Assembly (NCBI RefSeq): GCF_002174455.2
Contig: NZ_CP147246.1
Coordinates: forward strand, 3,435,414-3,499,413
DNA length: 64,000 nucleotides
DNA from: Enterococcus sp. 9D6_DIV0238
GTDB lineage: Bacteria > Bacillota > Bacilli > Lactobacillales > Enterococcaceae
Reading direction: 5' to 3'
Shown piece after piece: positions 27,969-38,172 of this stretch; the stretch's first letter is position 1; every line of letters begins with the position of its first letter. The notes under the pieces are model-generated. The model was not told the origin of the DNA, made no database searches, and saw only the letters and a list, made by a program, of their open reading frames with translations. The translations under genes were made by a program, and so were the position numbers.

Positions 27969-28517
27969 ATGAAAAAAAGCAACATTGTTTTATTTTTTCT
28001 TTCGATGATGGCAATTTGTTTTGCTGTTGTTGGAACTAGTTCAAGTGCGGAGGCAAGTGAGTATGATTTGAATCGAGGAGCGACCTTCACATTTAATTCA
28101 GAGGGTGAGTGGAAACGAATCTATTCTGGTGTATTTTCTGGAACGAGTGCAACTGGCTTTAGCTATGCTGATTATTCTGGAGAGATCCAGTATGCGCATG
28201 TAACGGCAAATACACAAAAAATCCAAGCAGCCTATGTTGTGAAGGATCGGATTTTTGATTTTGAAGGAACCTATTCACCAAGAGAATCTTATTTTAATGG
28301 TAATACTAAAATTTGGGCATTCAACATTCAAAGAGTGAATGGCTTAACACCGGTTTATAAAACGACAATGGCCGTAACTGAAGGATTACCTGGCGGAACA
28401 GTTTTACATGTAAAAGCTGACCGTGCGCCAGTGCCTAACTGGGCAGCGTTACCGAATATAGATAGTATGTCTAAAGTTCAGATCACTGGAACATACATCT
28501 CAATTATTCCTCAATAA
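27969..28517 (+). CDS. Secreted protein of unknown function
   Basis: 182 residues. A signal peptide (about 1-33) ends after SSSAEASEY; the mature part is rich in Tyr, Ser and Thr with GTSATGFSYADYSGEI and no cysteine. No domain recognised. AAGGAG sits 8 nt before ATG 27969; the in-frame GTG 30 bp upstream lacks a ribosome site. It has its own terminator and stands alone between metNIQ and suf. It could be a secreted structural or stress protein, but nothing in the sequence proves this. Confidence 0.7.
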   Translation: MKKSNIVLFFLSMMAICFAVVGTSSSAEASEYDLNRGATFTFNSEGEWKRIYSGVFSGTSATGFSYADYSGEIQYAHVTANTQKIQAAYVVKDRIFDFEGTYSPRESYFNGNTKIWAFNIQRVNGLTPVYKTTMAVTEGLPGGTVLHVKADRAPVPNWAALPNIDSMSKVQITGTYISIIPQ

Positions 28518-28524
28518 TGAAGCG

Positions 28525-28567
28525 AAAGAAAGGACTTCTACTTAATGTAGAAGAACTTTCTTTTTTT
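28525..28567 (+). terminator. Terminator after the secreted protein gene
   Basis: Nested stem AAAGAAAG-ga-CTTCTAC / GTAGAAG-aa-CTTTCTTT with T-run. Confidence 0.88.
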
Positions 28568-28677
28568 GTTTGTCAAAAATGATTTGGGTTAGCTGTTTTA
28601 TAGACGGTAAGAAGAGATTCACTTTAGAAAGATTCTAAATAAGTCCATTTTTTCACAAAGAAAACCTCTAGTAATTA

Positions 28678-28742
28678 AGAATTATTCTAGTAAAGAGATT
28701 GCTTATCATTCTCAATTAGGATAAAATGAATGAGAACGATAA
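28678..28742 (+). promoter_or_regulatory. suf operon promoter with overlapping dyads
   Basis: -35 TTGCTT (28699-28704), 17 bp, -10 TAAAAT (28722-28727). The dyad TTATCATTCTCA (28703-28714) / TGAGAACGATAA (28731-28742), 11 of 12 matching, covers the spacer and start region. A second dyad AGAAT-T-ATTCT (28678-28688) lies just upstream. The GATAA/TTATC character recalls Fur-family boxes; the regulator is not known. Confidence 0.65.
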
Positions 28743-28774
28743 AATAATTATTTTTAAGTTGGAGGGAATTATAC

Positions 28775-29545
28775 ATGTCCGTTTTAGAGATTAAAAATTT
28801 ACACGTATCAATCGAAGATAAGAAGATTTTAAAAGGTGTGAACCTGACCATGAAAACAGGAGAGATCCACGCGATCATGGGACCAAACGGAACAGGTAAA
28901 TCGACATTATCTGCTGCGATCATGGGAAATCCAAACTACGAAGTCACAGAAGGTGAAATTCTTTTTGACGGTGAAAATGTCTTAGAACTTGAAGTAGATG
29001 AACGTGCGCGTTTAGGTCTATTTTTAGCGATGCAATACCCAAGTGAAATTCCTGGTATCACAAATGCCGAATTCATGCGTGCAGCGATCAATGCCAAACG
29101 TGACGAAGACGACAAAATTTCTGTGATGCAGTTCATCAAAAAATTAGATAAAAAAATGGAACTACTAAATATGCCGGAAGAAATGGCTGAACGTTATCTG
29201 AACGAAGGCTTCTCAGGCGGAGAAAAGAAACGTAACGAAATCTTACAATTATTGATGCTGGAACCAACTTTTGCTATTTTAGATGAAATCGACTCTGGTT
29301 TAGATATCGATGCTTTAAAAGTTGTCTCAAAAGGCGTGAATGAAATGCGCGGCGAAAACTTTGGCGCATTGATCATCACTCACTACCAACGTCTATTGAA
29401 CTACATCACACCTGATGTTGTGCATATCATGATGGAAGGCCGTGTCGTAAAAACAGGCGGCGCTGATCTTGCAAAACGTTTAGAAGCAGAAGGCTATGCT
29501 GGAATCAGTGAAGAATTAGGTATCGAATACAAAGAAGAAGCGTAA
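28775..29545 (+). CDS. sufC: Fe-S cluster assembly ATPase SufC
   Basis: 256-residue ABC-type ATPase of the SufBCD scaffold. Walker A GPNGTGKST, signature FSGGEKKRNEIL, Walker B FAILDEIDSGLD. It energises cluster assembly on SufB/SufD in the cytoplasm. GGAGGGAA precedes the ATG. First gene of sufCDSU-sufB, the standard Firmicute order. Confidence 0.96.
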   Translation: MSVLEIKNLHVSIEDKKILKGVNLTMKTGEIHAIMGPNGTGKSTLSAAIMGNPNYEVTEGEILFDGENVLELEVDERARLGLFLAMQYPSEIPGITNAEFMRAAINAKRDEDDKISVMQFIKKLDKKMELLNMPEEMAERYLNEGFSGGEKKRNEILQLLMLEPTFAILDEIDSGLDIDALKVVSKGVNEMRGENFGALIITHYQRLLNYITPDVVHIMMEGRVVKTGGADLAKRLEAEGYAGISEELGIEYKEEA

Positions 29546-29559
29546 GGAGGACAAGATAA

Positions 29560-32532
<2,973 letters not shown>

Positions 32533-32549
32533 AAATACAAATCAAGAGA

Positions 32550-32660
32550 GGATGGGACAGAAGTGCTCAACCCTGAGAAATAAGAAGGAATTAACGAAAA
32601 TTGCTTTTCAAATTTTTGTTAATTTCAGCTTATTTCCGAAAGGGTTGCTTCTGCTCCCAC
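32550..32660. repeat. Hairpin intergenic repeat, copy B, inside the suf operon
   Basis: Almost fully self-complementary 111-bp element from GATGGGACAGAAG to GCTTCTGCTCCCACC. Outer arms GGGACAGAAG / CTTCTGCTCCC and CAACCCT / AGGGTTG, inner arms GGAATTAACGAAAATT / AATTTTTGTTAATTTC. It is a better-preserved version of the element at 22356-22480. Two inner base pairs differ between the copies in a compensatory way. Confidence 0.82.
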
Positions 32661-32710
32661 CGTTTATTCGTATTTAGAGTTCGAACTTATATTTAAGGGA
32701 AGGTGAAATA

Positions 32711-34105
32711 ATGAGCAACGTACCAGAGTTAGAAGAATATAAATTTGGTTTCCACGATGATGTGAAACCGATCTTCAGTACGGGAGATGGACTAACAGAG
32801 GAAGTCGTTAGAGAAATTTCACGTAAAAAAGAAGAACCAGAATGGATGTTAGAATTCCGTTTGAAATCATTAGAACAATTCAATAAAATGAAAATGCAGG
32901 AATGGGGACCGGATTTATCAGATATCGATTTTGATAAGATCAAATATTTCCAAAGAGCCAGCGATAAACCTGCTCGTGACTGGGACGATGTACCAGATAA
33001 AATCAAAGAAACCTTTGAAAAAATCGGGATCCCAGAAGCAGAACGTGCTTACTTAGCTGGTGCTTCTGCCCAATACGAATCAGAAGTGGTTTACCACAAT
33101 ATGAAAGAAGAATTCCAAAAACTAGGGATCATCTTTACCGATACTGATTCAGCATTGAAAGAATATCCTGATTTATTCAAGAAATATTTCTCAAAATTAG
33201 TGCCACCAACAGATAACAAATTAGCTGCACTAAACTCTGCTGTTTGGTCTGGTGGAACCTTTATCTATGTTCCGAAAGGCGTTCGCGTAGACGTCCCATT
33301 ACAAACCTACTTCCGGATCAATGCGGAAAATACTGGACAATTTGAACGTACGTTGATCATCGTGGATGAAGGCGCAAGTGTTCACTACGTAGAAGGCTGT
33401 ACTGCACCTACGTACACAAGCAATAGCTTACACGCAGCGATCGTTGAGATCTTCACGCATAAAGATGCCTATACACGTTACACAACGATCCAAAACTGGT
33501 CAGATAACGTATATAACCTAGTAACCAAACGTGCTAAAGCTTACGAAGGAGCAACCGTTGAGTGGATCGATGGAAACCTAGGAGCAAAAGCAACGATGAA
33601 ATACCCAAGTGTCTATCTAGATGGAAAAGGCGCACGCGGGACGATGCTATCGATCGCATTCGCCGGCGAAAACCAAATCCAAGATACAGGGGCAAAAATG
33701 ATTCATAACGCACCGAACACATCAAGCTCGATCGTCTCAAAATCGATCGCTAAAGATGGCGGAGAAGTGAACTATCGTGGACAAGTAACCTTTGCCAAAG
33801 ATAGTGCTGGCTCGATTTCACATATTGAGTGTGACACGATCATCATGGATGATAAATCGAAATCAGATACGATTCCGTTTAATGAGATCCATAACAGCCA
33901 AGTGGCGTTGGAGCATGAAGCGAAGGTTTCGAAAATTTCGGAAGAACAGCTTTATTATCTGATGAGCCGTGGTTTGTCAGAGCAAGAAGCGACTGAAATG
34001 ATCGTTATGGGATTTGTGGAGCCGTTTACGAAGGAATTGCCGATGGAGTATGCGGTTGAACTTAATAGATTGATTAGTTATGAGATGGAAGGCAGTGTTG
34101 GCTAA
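32711..34105 (+). CDS. sufB: Fe-S cluster assembly scaffold SufB
   Basis: 464-residue core scaffold on which Fe-S clusters are built with SufC and SufD. Motifs [35 protein letters not shown] and [16 protein letters not shown] are visible. AAGGGAAGGTG precedes the ATG. Separated from sufU by 178 bp containing the hairpin repeat, so its expression may be uncoupled from the first four genes. Last core gene before the ICE. Confidence 0.96.
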   Translation: MSNVPELEEYKFGFHDDVKPIFSTGDGLTEEVVREISRKKEEPEWMLEFRLKSLEQFNKMKMQEWGPDLSDIDFDKIKYFQRASDKPARDWDDVPDKIKETFEKIGIPEAERAYLAGASAQYESEVVYHNMKEEFQKLGIIFTDTDSALKEYPDLFKKYFSKLVPPTDNKLAALNSAVWSGGTFIYVPKGVRVDVPLQTYFRINAENTGQFERTLIIVDEGASVHYVEGCTAPTYTSNSLHAAIVEIFTHKDAYTRYTTIQNWSDNVYNLVTKRAKAYEGATVEWIDGNLGAKATMKYPSVYLDGKGARGTMLSIAFAGENQIQDTGAKMIHNAPNTSSSIVSKSIAKDGGEVNYRGQVTFAKDSAGSISHIECDTIIMDDKSKSDTIPFNEIHNSQVALEHEAKVSKISEEQLYYLMSRGLSEQEATEMIVMGFVEPFTKELPMEYAVELNRLISYEMEGSVG

Positions 34106-34115
34106 AGCCTTTTTT

Positions 34116-34162
34116 AGCACTAGAAACGTTGATTTATCAATGTTTCTGGTGCTTCTTTTTTT
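34116..34162 (+). terminator. Terminator of the suf operon
   Basis: AGCACTAGAAACgTTGAT / ATCAAtGTTTCTGGTGCT stem followed by TTCTTTTTTT. The T-run followed by an A-rich stretch (TAAAAGCAAA) is the likely left junction of the ICE. Confidence 0.88.
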
Positions 34163-34171
34163 CGTAAAAGC

Positions 34172-34195
34172 AAACTAACTACAAAACTAACTACA
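34172..34195. repeat. Tandem 12-bp repeat at the integrase end
   Basis: AAACTAACTACA occurs twice in perfect tandem, 7 bp beyond the int stop codon. Tn916-type integrases bind short direct repeats near the element ends with their N-terminal domain, so this is a candidate arm-type binding site. Confidence 0.7.
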
Positions 34196-34202
34196 ACAGC
34201 GA

Positions 34203-35393
34203 TTAAAATAAATATTTCTCTTTTTCAATGAATTGTGCGAATTGATCTGCACTGCGTTCTTCACGTTCAGGATAGAAGTAGTTATAGACCTGACGAGTCA
34301 TTTTAGAATCTTTATGACCAACTCGGTACATAATATCCTCTAAGTTCATATCAGCCATTGCGCAAAGAGAGACATGTGTTTTTCTAAATTCATGAAGTGT
34401 AATTCGTTTTAAGTTGTACTTAGTCGCTATGACATCATACCAGTCATTTGGCTGACCGGGGCGACAAAAATGATTATCTTTATTAGGGAAGACTAGCTGA
34501 TGCTTATTCGTTGCTCTAATTCCCAAAACTTTAAACTCAAACTGCTGTCTAGTTCGCCATTCCTGTAACATAGCCATCGTTTCTAAATCAATTGAAATAG
34601 TCCTTTTACCGGCATTTGTTTTGGCGCTTTGACTGGCTACTTTAGTTTTTTTAGATTTTGGATCGTACTCAACTTCTGCCAATGTTTTACTGATCGTTAA
34701 TTTGTTACTATCAAAATTAATATCGTTCCATTCTAAGGCAAGTATTTCAGATTTTCTTGCACCAGTATAGGCTAAAACACGAAAATAAGTTTCGATTTTC
34801 ATATTGTCATGTTTTTTACAAGACTCCAAGAAAATGGCTAATTCTTTTGGTGTATAAACAGTCATTGTTTCTGTAGCGACTAAATGTTCATCAATTTCTT
34901 GACGTTTGATTGGTTCAGTTTTACGCATGGGATTTTCAAGAATCAATTCCTGTTGAACACCATATTGTAAAATTTGAGCAACAGCCCTGCGGAAATAATA
35001 AGCTTGCTTATAACCATCTCTTATCCAGCGACGATTGACTTGAGTACAAAATCGGACTGAAATGTCTTTAAGCATTTTATTTCCGAAGTATTCAAGTGCA
35101 TGATCTTCAATCGCTCTTCTTGTTATCATGATAGTAGATGGTTTTACTTTTAAACGATATTGTTCAATAAATTCTTCATAAAGCTCTTTAAACGTAATAT
35201 TACCATTCATCTTTAACTTATTTTTATCAAAATCAAGTTGTAACTGTCGATAAGTTTGCTGGGCTTCCTTTTTTGTTTGGAAACCACTTCTAGTAGTGCG
35301 TACTTCTTCACCAAATTCAGTTTTTCCAAGGTAACATTGGAATTTCCAAAGCTTTTGATTGTACTTAGTGTATTGTTTAAAAGATACTGACAT
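34203..35393 (-). CDS. int: Tyrosine recombinase (ICE integrase)
   Basis: 396 residues. An N-terminal arm-binding AP2-like domain (about 1-60), a SAM-like core-binding domain (about 65-165) and a catalytic domain (about 185-390). Catalytic residues seen: Arg in YTGARKSEIL, HEFRKTH (H-x-x-R), GHKDSKMT and the C-terminal Tyr in QVYNYFYP. The length and layout match Tn916 Int. It excises and integrates the element together with the small protein encoded upstream. Confidence 0.93.
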   Translation of the reverse strand: MSVSFKQYTKYNQKLWKFQCYLGKTEFGEEVRTTRSGFQTKKEAQQTYRQLQLDFDKNKLKMNGNITFKELYEEFIEQYRLKVKPSTIMITRRAIEDHALEYFGNKMLKDISVRFCTQVNRRWIRDGYKQAYYFRRAVAQILQYGVQQELILENPMRKTEPIKRQEIDEHLVATETMTVYTPKELAIFLESCKKHDNMKIETYFRVLAYTGARKSEILALEWNDINFDSNKLTISKTLAEVEYDPKSKKTKVASQSAKTNAGKRTISIDLETMAMLQEWRTRQQFEFKVLGIRATNKHQLVFPNKDNHFCRPGQPNDWYDVIATKYNLKRITLHEFRKTHVSLCAMADMNLEDIMYRVGHKDSKMTRQVYNYFYPEREERSADQFAQFIEKEKYLF

Positions 35394-35472
35394 ATAAAAT
35401 CTTCCTTCCTAATTCATTATTTGGATTAGGATATTTTGTTGTTTGTAAGATTTTAATATTCGTTTTTATTCC

Positions 35473-35679
35473 CTATTGATGTTCAGCGCTTTTTAATTGA
35501 TTTAAAACGTTCTTTAAGTCTTCTAGGTCATATAAATGTTGTCTCCCGATAATAACCGCTTCTAAACCGTTTAGATGAAGCATTTTTAACGTGTCGAAAC
35601 CAATATGCAGCTCTTTCATTAAGGTTTGTTGGTTCACATATCTACCAAGAATCAAAGGTACTTTATCAGGAGTATTCAT
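35473..35679 (-). CDS. xis: Excisionase-like small DNA-binding protein
   Basis: 68 residues, MerR/Xis-type winged helix: RYVNQQTLMKELHIGFDTL and an HLYDLEDLKNVL recognition region. AAAGGAAA lies 8 nt before ATG 35679; an upstream in-frame ATG would add 12 residues without a ribosome site. It lies 79 bp before int on the same strand, the Tn916 arrangement; Xis bends the ends and favours excision. Sequence similarity to Tn916 Xis could not be tested. Confidence 0.8.
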   Translation of the reverse strand: MNTPDKVPLILGRYVNQQTLMKELHIGFDTLKMLHLNGLEAVIIGRQHLYDLEDLKNVLNQLKSAEHQ

Positions 35680-36300
35680 AGGCAATTTCCTTTCTGAGAC
35701 TAATAGAATATTCAAAATTAATCAATAAAATTTTATTCAACCTTTCTTTCAGATACAGTATATGTTTCAAGGGATGCGAGCTAGAAGCAAATACTGTATA
35801 TTGATTATAAGACTTCCAGCTCCCATTTCCTAGAAAAATATTGATGAGTTAAAATCTTACTTCTTACAAATATCGTTTTGATTTTATAAATTGGATAAAT
35901 ATAAATATGTGTTTAAGCTTCAATATCTTAAATAGTAATCTGTTAATTTGTCTCTTTTCTTCTATCAAATTATCTTTTGTCAAAAGATATCATAGGAGTT
36001 TCACCTCTCCCCAGTTTATGGCGAGCTTTACAGAAGTATCATTATATTCTTTGCATGTCGTGGCAGTAGGTGACAAGTCTACTTTGCTTGAAAAAAATCG
36101 CTCGCAGTAAAATACACGGTCATGGCGCTTTTCAAGCGTTGCTCAATACAAAGAAAACGTATTTGATAGAAGATTATTCAATTATCAAAGATCAATGTTT
36201 CTATAAGTAAATTGGAAAAAGAAGAAATAAAAGCAACATAATTCAGATTTTTTTCAAAAAAGATAGAAAAGAGACAGGCAAAGTAGCCTGTCTCTCTAAT
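35680..36300. other. Non-coding control region upstream of xis
   Basis: About 620 bases. Holds a dyad ATACAGTAT (35753-35761) / ATACTGTAT (35791-35799), whose halves are themselves nearly palindromic, just upstream of xis; it could be an operator or hairpin. At 36070-36210 (+) a GTG frame of 46 codons (VTSLLCLKKIARSKIHGHGA...) has a protein-like composition but no ribosome site; it may be a gene remnant. On the minus strand, GAGAGGTG before an ATG near 36000 opens a frame of only seven codons. Nothing else was recognised. Confidence 0.4.
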
Positions 36301-36501
36301 TTAACCAAGGTATTTTTCTGGATCAAAATTGCGGACTATTTTTATAAAAGTTTCAGTTAAGTTTTGAAAGCAATCTTCATCCAAATAGCCTTGTCTGGAT
36401 GCTTCTTTAATTAGCAAGGGCTTGAAATCTTTAAGTAACAATTCCATAGCTTGTTCATCCCCTTTTTTGGCTTGTTCAATTAGTGGTAAGAAATTTTTCA
36501 T
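36301..36501 (-). CDS. Orf8-like HTH/sigma-region protein of Tn916 family
   Basis: 66 residues: FLPLIEQAKKGDEQAMELLL then KDFKPLLIKEASRQGYLDED. The pattern of an acidic 'GD.QAM..LL..F.P.I' helix followed by a Q-rich helix is that of Tn916 Orf8 and the small domain_16 family next to sigma-like Orf7. AAGGAGGGGA precedes the ATG. In Tn916 these small genes drive readthrough into xis-int and transfer genes after excision. Confidence 0.7.
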   Translation of the reverse strand: MKNFLPLIEQAKKGDEQAMELLLKDFKPLLIKEASRQGYLDEDCFQNLTETFIKIVRNFDPEKYLG

Positions 36502-36567
36502 GATATCCCCTCCTTCCTTAGTGTTAGGTGAAAGATGGAAGGAGGAGCACGACTGTTAGACCATTGA

Positions 36568-36972
36568 TTATCTTTTTAAAAATACCTCAAGTTTTTTTAA
36601 TAATCTTTTTCTGAATATAGAGACTCCTTGACGGCTGATATCAAAAATTCGGGCAATTTCACTATCTGTTTTACATTGAATATATTTTTCATAAAGTAGT
36701 TTTTTTTCTTTGAAGTTTAGTTGTTCAATAGCCCTAGATAGCGCTTCGTCCTCAGCGAAATTTTCTAGATTCACAATTTCAGATTCTGAGATAAAATCAA
36801 GAGATAAATAAGATTCGGATATACTGCTTCTCATAATATCTTCTAATGAATCAGTTGGAAAGTAGGTATGAGAATATTTTTGTTTCTTTTTTAGGCAAGC
36901 ACTGGCAGAATTTTTAATAGATTGCTGTACATAACTAACAAATAAATAGTTAACTTCAACTTCTGATTTCAT
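36568..36972 (-). CDS. Orf7-like sigma-factor-related regulator
   Basis: 134 residues with a C-terminal sigma-70 region 4-like HTH: LNFKEKKLLYEKYIQCKTDS then EIARIFDISRQGVSIFRKRL. The N-terminal part resembles region 2 fragments only weakly. It occupies the place of Orf7 in Tn916, upstream of the Orf8-like gene on the same strand, with AAAGGATGA before its ATG. Probably controls expression of the conjugation or excision genes. Confidence 0.75.
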   Translation of the reverse strand: MKSEVEVNYLFVSYVQQSIKNSASACLKKKQKYSHTYFPTDSLEDIMRSSISESYLSLDFISESEIVNLENFAEDEALSRAIEQLNFKEKKLLYEKYIQCKTDSEIARIFDISRQGVSIFRKRLLKKLEVFLKR

Positions 36973-36989
36973 GATTGAATCATCCTTTA

Positions 36990-37448
36990 CTAATTATTTA
37001 ATTTATACTGCCAGTAACCTCGAGTCACTTTCTCGACGTTTATAGAAGAATCTGAATTCATTCTTGGTAAAATATTGTTCGTCAAATTTGAGTAGTTGAT
37101 AGATAGTTGAAAATCATTGATTAGTTTTTCATATATTTGTTTATTACTTAGTGGCACACCATGACTTTTAAGAAGATGAGAAATTTGTAATGCTATTTTT
37201 GAGTAAGGAAGGTAGGATTTTCCTTCTTTTTTTGCTAATAAGTACTTAGCGTTCTCAATATCTTCTTTTTTAATATGATTTTGTCTCATTGTCGAATATT
37301 CATTATTTTCGTGAACATTCGTGGTAGTTTGACTAAGCTCATTTAATCGCTCTTTTAAGTCAAAATATTGTTCAGTTAGTTGTCGTCTTTCAGTCATAAT
37401 TGCTTGCATAAGATGGTAAATGACTTTTTTTTCATCAGAAATATTCAT
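36990..37448 (-). CDS. ICE-encoded protein of unknown function, winged-helix-like
   Basis: 152 residues. An N-terminal helical, probably coiled segment (residues about 5-40, Lys/Glu/Gln rich) is followed by a region (about 70-150) reading YSKIALQISHLLKSHGVPLS then NKQIYEKLIND, which has the look of a winged-helix domain. Not recognised as a named Tn916 protein. AAAGGAG precedes ATG 37448. First gene of the minus-strand regulatory run leading to xis-int, and its leader holds a long inverted repeat. Confidence 0.6.
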   Translation of the reverse strand: MNISDEKKVIYHLMQAIMTERRQLTEQYFDLKERLNELSQTTTNVHENNEYSTMRQNHIKKEDIENAKYLLAKKEGKSYLPYSKIALQISHLLKSHGVPLSNKQIYEKLINDFQLSINYSNLTNNILPRMNSDSSINVEKVTRGYWQYKLNN

Positions 37449-37463
37449 AATTTCTCCTTTCAA

Positions 37464-37497
37464 ATTAGGTATTCAACAATAAATTGAAATACCTAAT
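37464..37497. promoter_or_regulatory. Inverted repeat before the ICE regulatory genes
   Basis: ATTAGGTATTCAA (37464-37476) / TTGAAATACCTAAT (37484-37497), 13 of 14 paired, directly upstream of the ribosome site of the minus-strand gene. It could be an operator or an RNA hairpin controlling translation of the regulatory run. Confidence 0.55.
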
Positions 37498-37521
37498 GGA
37501 AAAAGCAACAAATATTATATA

Positions 37522-37572
37522 TTGACAACACATAGATTCTCATCTATATTATACATAGATGTCGATCTATGT
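37522..37572 (+). promoter_or_regulatory. ArsR-type promoter/operator 1 (no arsR follows)
   Basis: TTGACA (37522-37527), 17 bp, TATATT (37545-37550). Two dyads: ATAGAT-tctc-ATCTAT (37532-37547) inside the promoter and ACATAGAT-gtcg-ATCTATGT (37553-37572) after it, centres 23 bp apart. Same design as the promoters at 39945 and 40742. Confidence 0.88.
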
Positions 37573-37801
37573 GAAAGGATGAGGCGTATTGAAATGAAAA
37601 GACTTAGTTGATATCAAAATGGTTGAATGTAAGTAATTGTAGTGTAGTTTCTTCTGTTTCAATTTGCTAAGTTTAAACCTGTGACTAGCTGGGGAAACTA
37701 GCAAATGAAATGATACTCATACAGGCTTTAGAAATGAAACCGTAAAAGTATAAAAATAAACAGAGGGGTTTAAGGAGACAATCTCCCTATTTTTTTGATC
37801 G
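37573..37801 (+). other. Leader without arsR, possible structured RNA
   Basis: An AAAGGATGAGG ribosome-like site lies just after operator 1, but the ATG following (37594) opens only five codons before TGA, so an arsR gene expected here is missing. The rest includes a potential P1 pairing of CCTGT and ACAGG around CTAG-rich and ATGA/TCAT hairpins (about 37678-37730), and a GGAGA-caa-TCTCC hairpin followed by a T7 run (about 37774-37797). The latter may be an attenuator. No known riboswitch class recognised. Confidence 0.45.
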
Positions 37802-37825
37802 ACACATAGATATTTATCTATGTGT
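37802..37825 (+). promoter_or_regulatory. Solitary ArsR-type operator before arsD1
   Basis: Perfect 10-bp dyad ACACATAGAT-attt-ATCTATGTGT directly before the AAGGAGG of the first arsD. No -35/-10 pair accompanies it. Binding here would block readthrough or initiation of arsD1 rather than polymerase entry. Confidence 0.8.
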
Positions 37826-37841
37826 TTGAAGGAGGAATAAA

Positions 37842-38153
37842 GTGAAATCATTAGTTTTATTTGAGTCAGAGATGTGTTGTGGCATCAAAAAGACAGGAGC
37901 AGAAGTAAATAAAAATCTATTATATTTGAGCCCAACATTACAGAAAATTCAACGAGAAACAAATTACGAAGTGGAGCGTCATAGCTTAACAATTGAACCA
38001 AATGTATTTTTGGAAAATGAGGAAGTCAAATCATTAATAGATAAAAATGGCATTAGTGTCTTACCGATAACCGTTGTGGATGGAGAGGTAAAAAAGTTTG
38101 GTGCCTATCCCTCATTAAAAGAATTTGAAAATTTTACAGGTGTAAATGAATAA
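37842..38153 (+). CDS. arsD: ArsD-family arsenic metallochaperone, atypical (ArsD1)
   Basis: 103 residues. ArsD delivers As(III)/Sb(III) to the ArsA ATPase. Conserved fold is seen in FESEMCCG, RHSLTIEPNVF and SVLPITVVDGEVKKFGAYPS. C12 and C13 are present, but position 18, a Cys in functional ArsD, is Thr, and the C-terminal Cys pairs are absent. It starts at GTG after AAGGAGG. The divergence suggests reduced metalloid binding or a specialised role. Followed by arsA1 after 19 bp. Confidence 0.88.
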   Translation: MKSLVLFESEMCCGIKKTGAEVNKNLLYLSPTLQKIQRETNYEVERHSLTIEPNVFLENEEVKSLIDKNGISVLPITVVDGEVKKFGAYPSLKEFENFTGVNE

Positions 38154-38172
38154 AAATTAAGGAGGAAATATC

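Noticed and set aside
37573..37801. Known riboswitch class in the arsD1 leader
   Set aside because: I could not match conserved cores of known classes; listed only as a possible structured leader.
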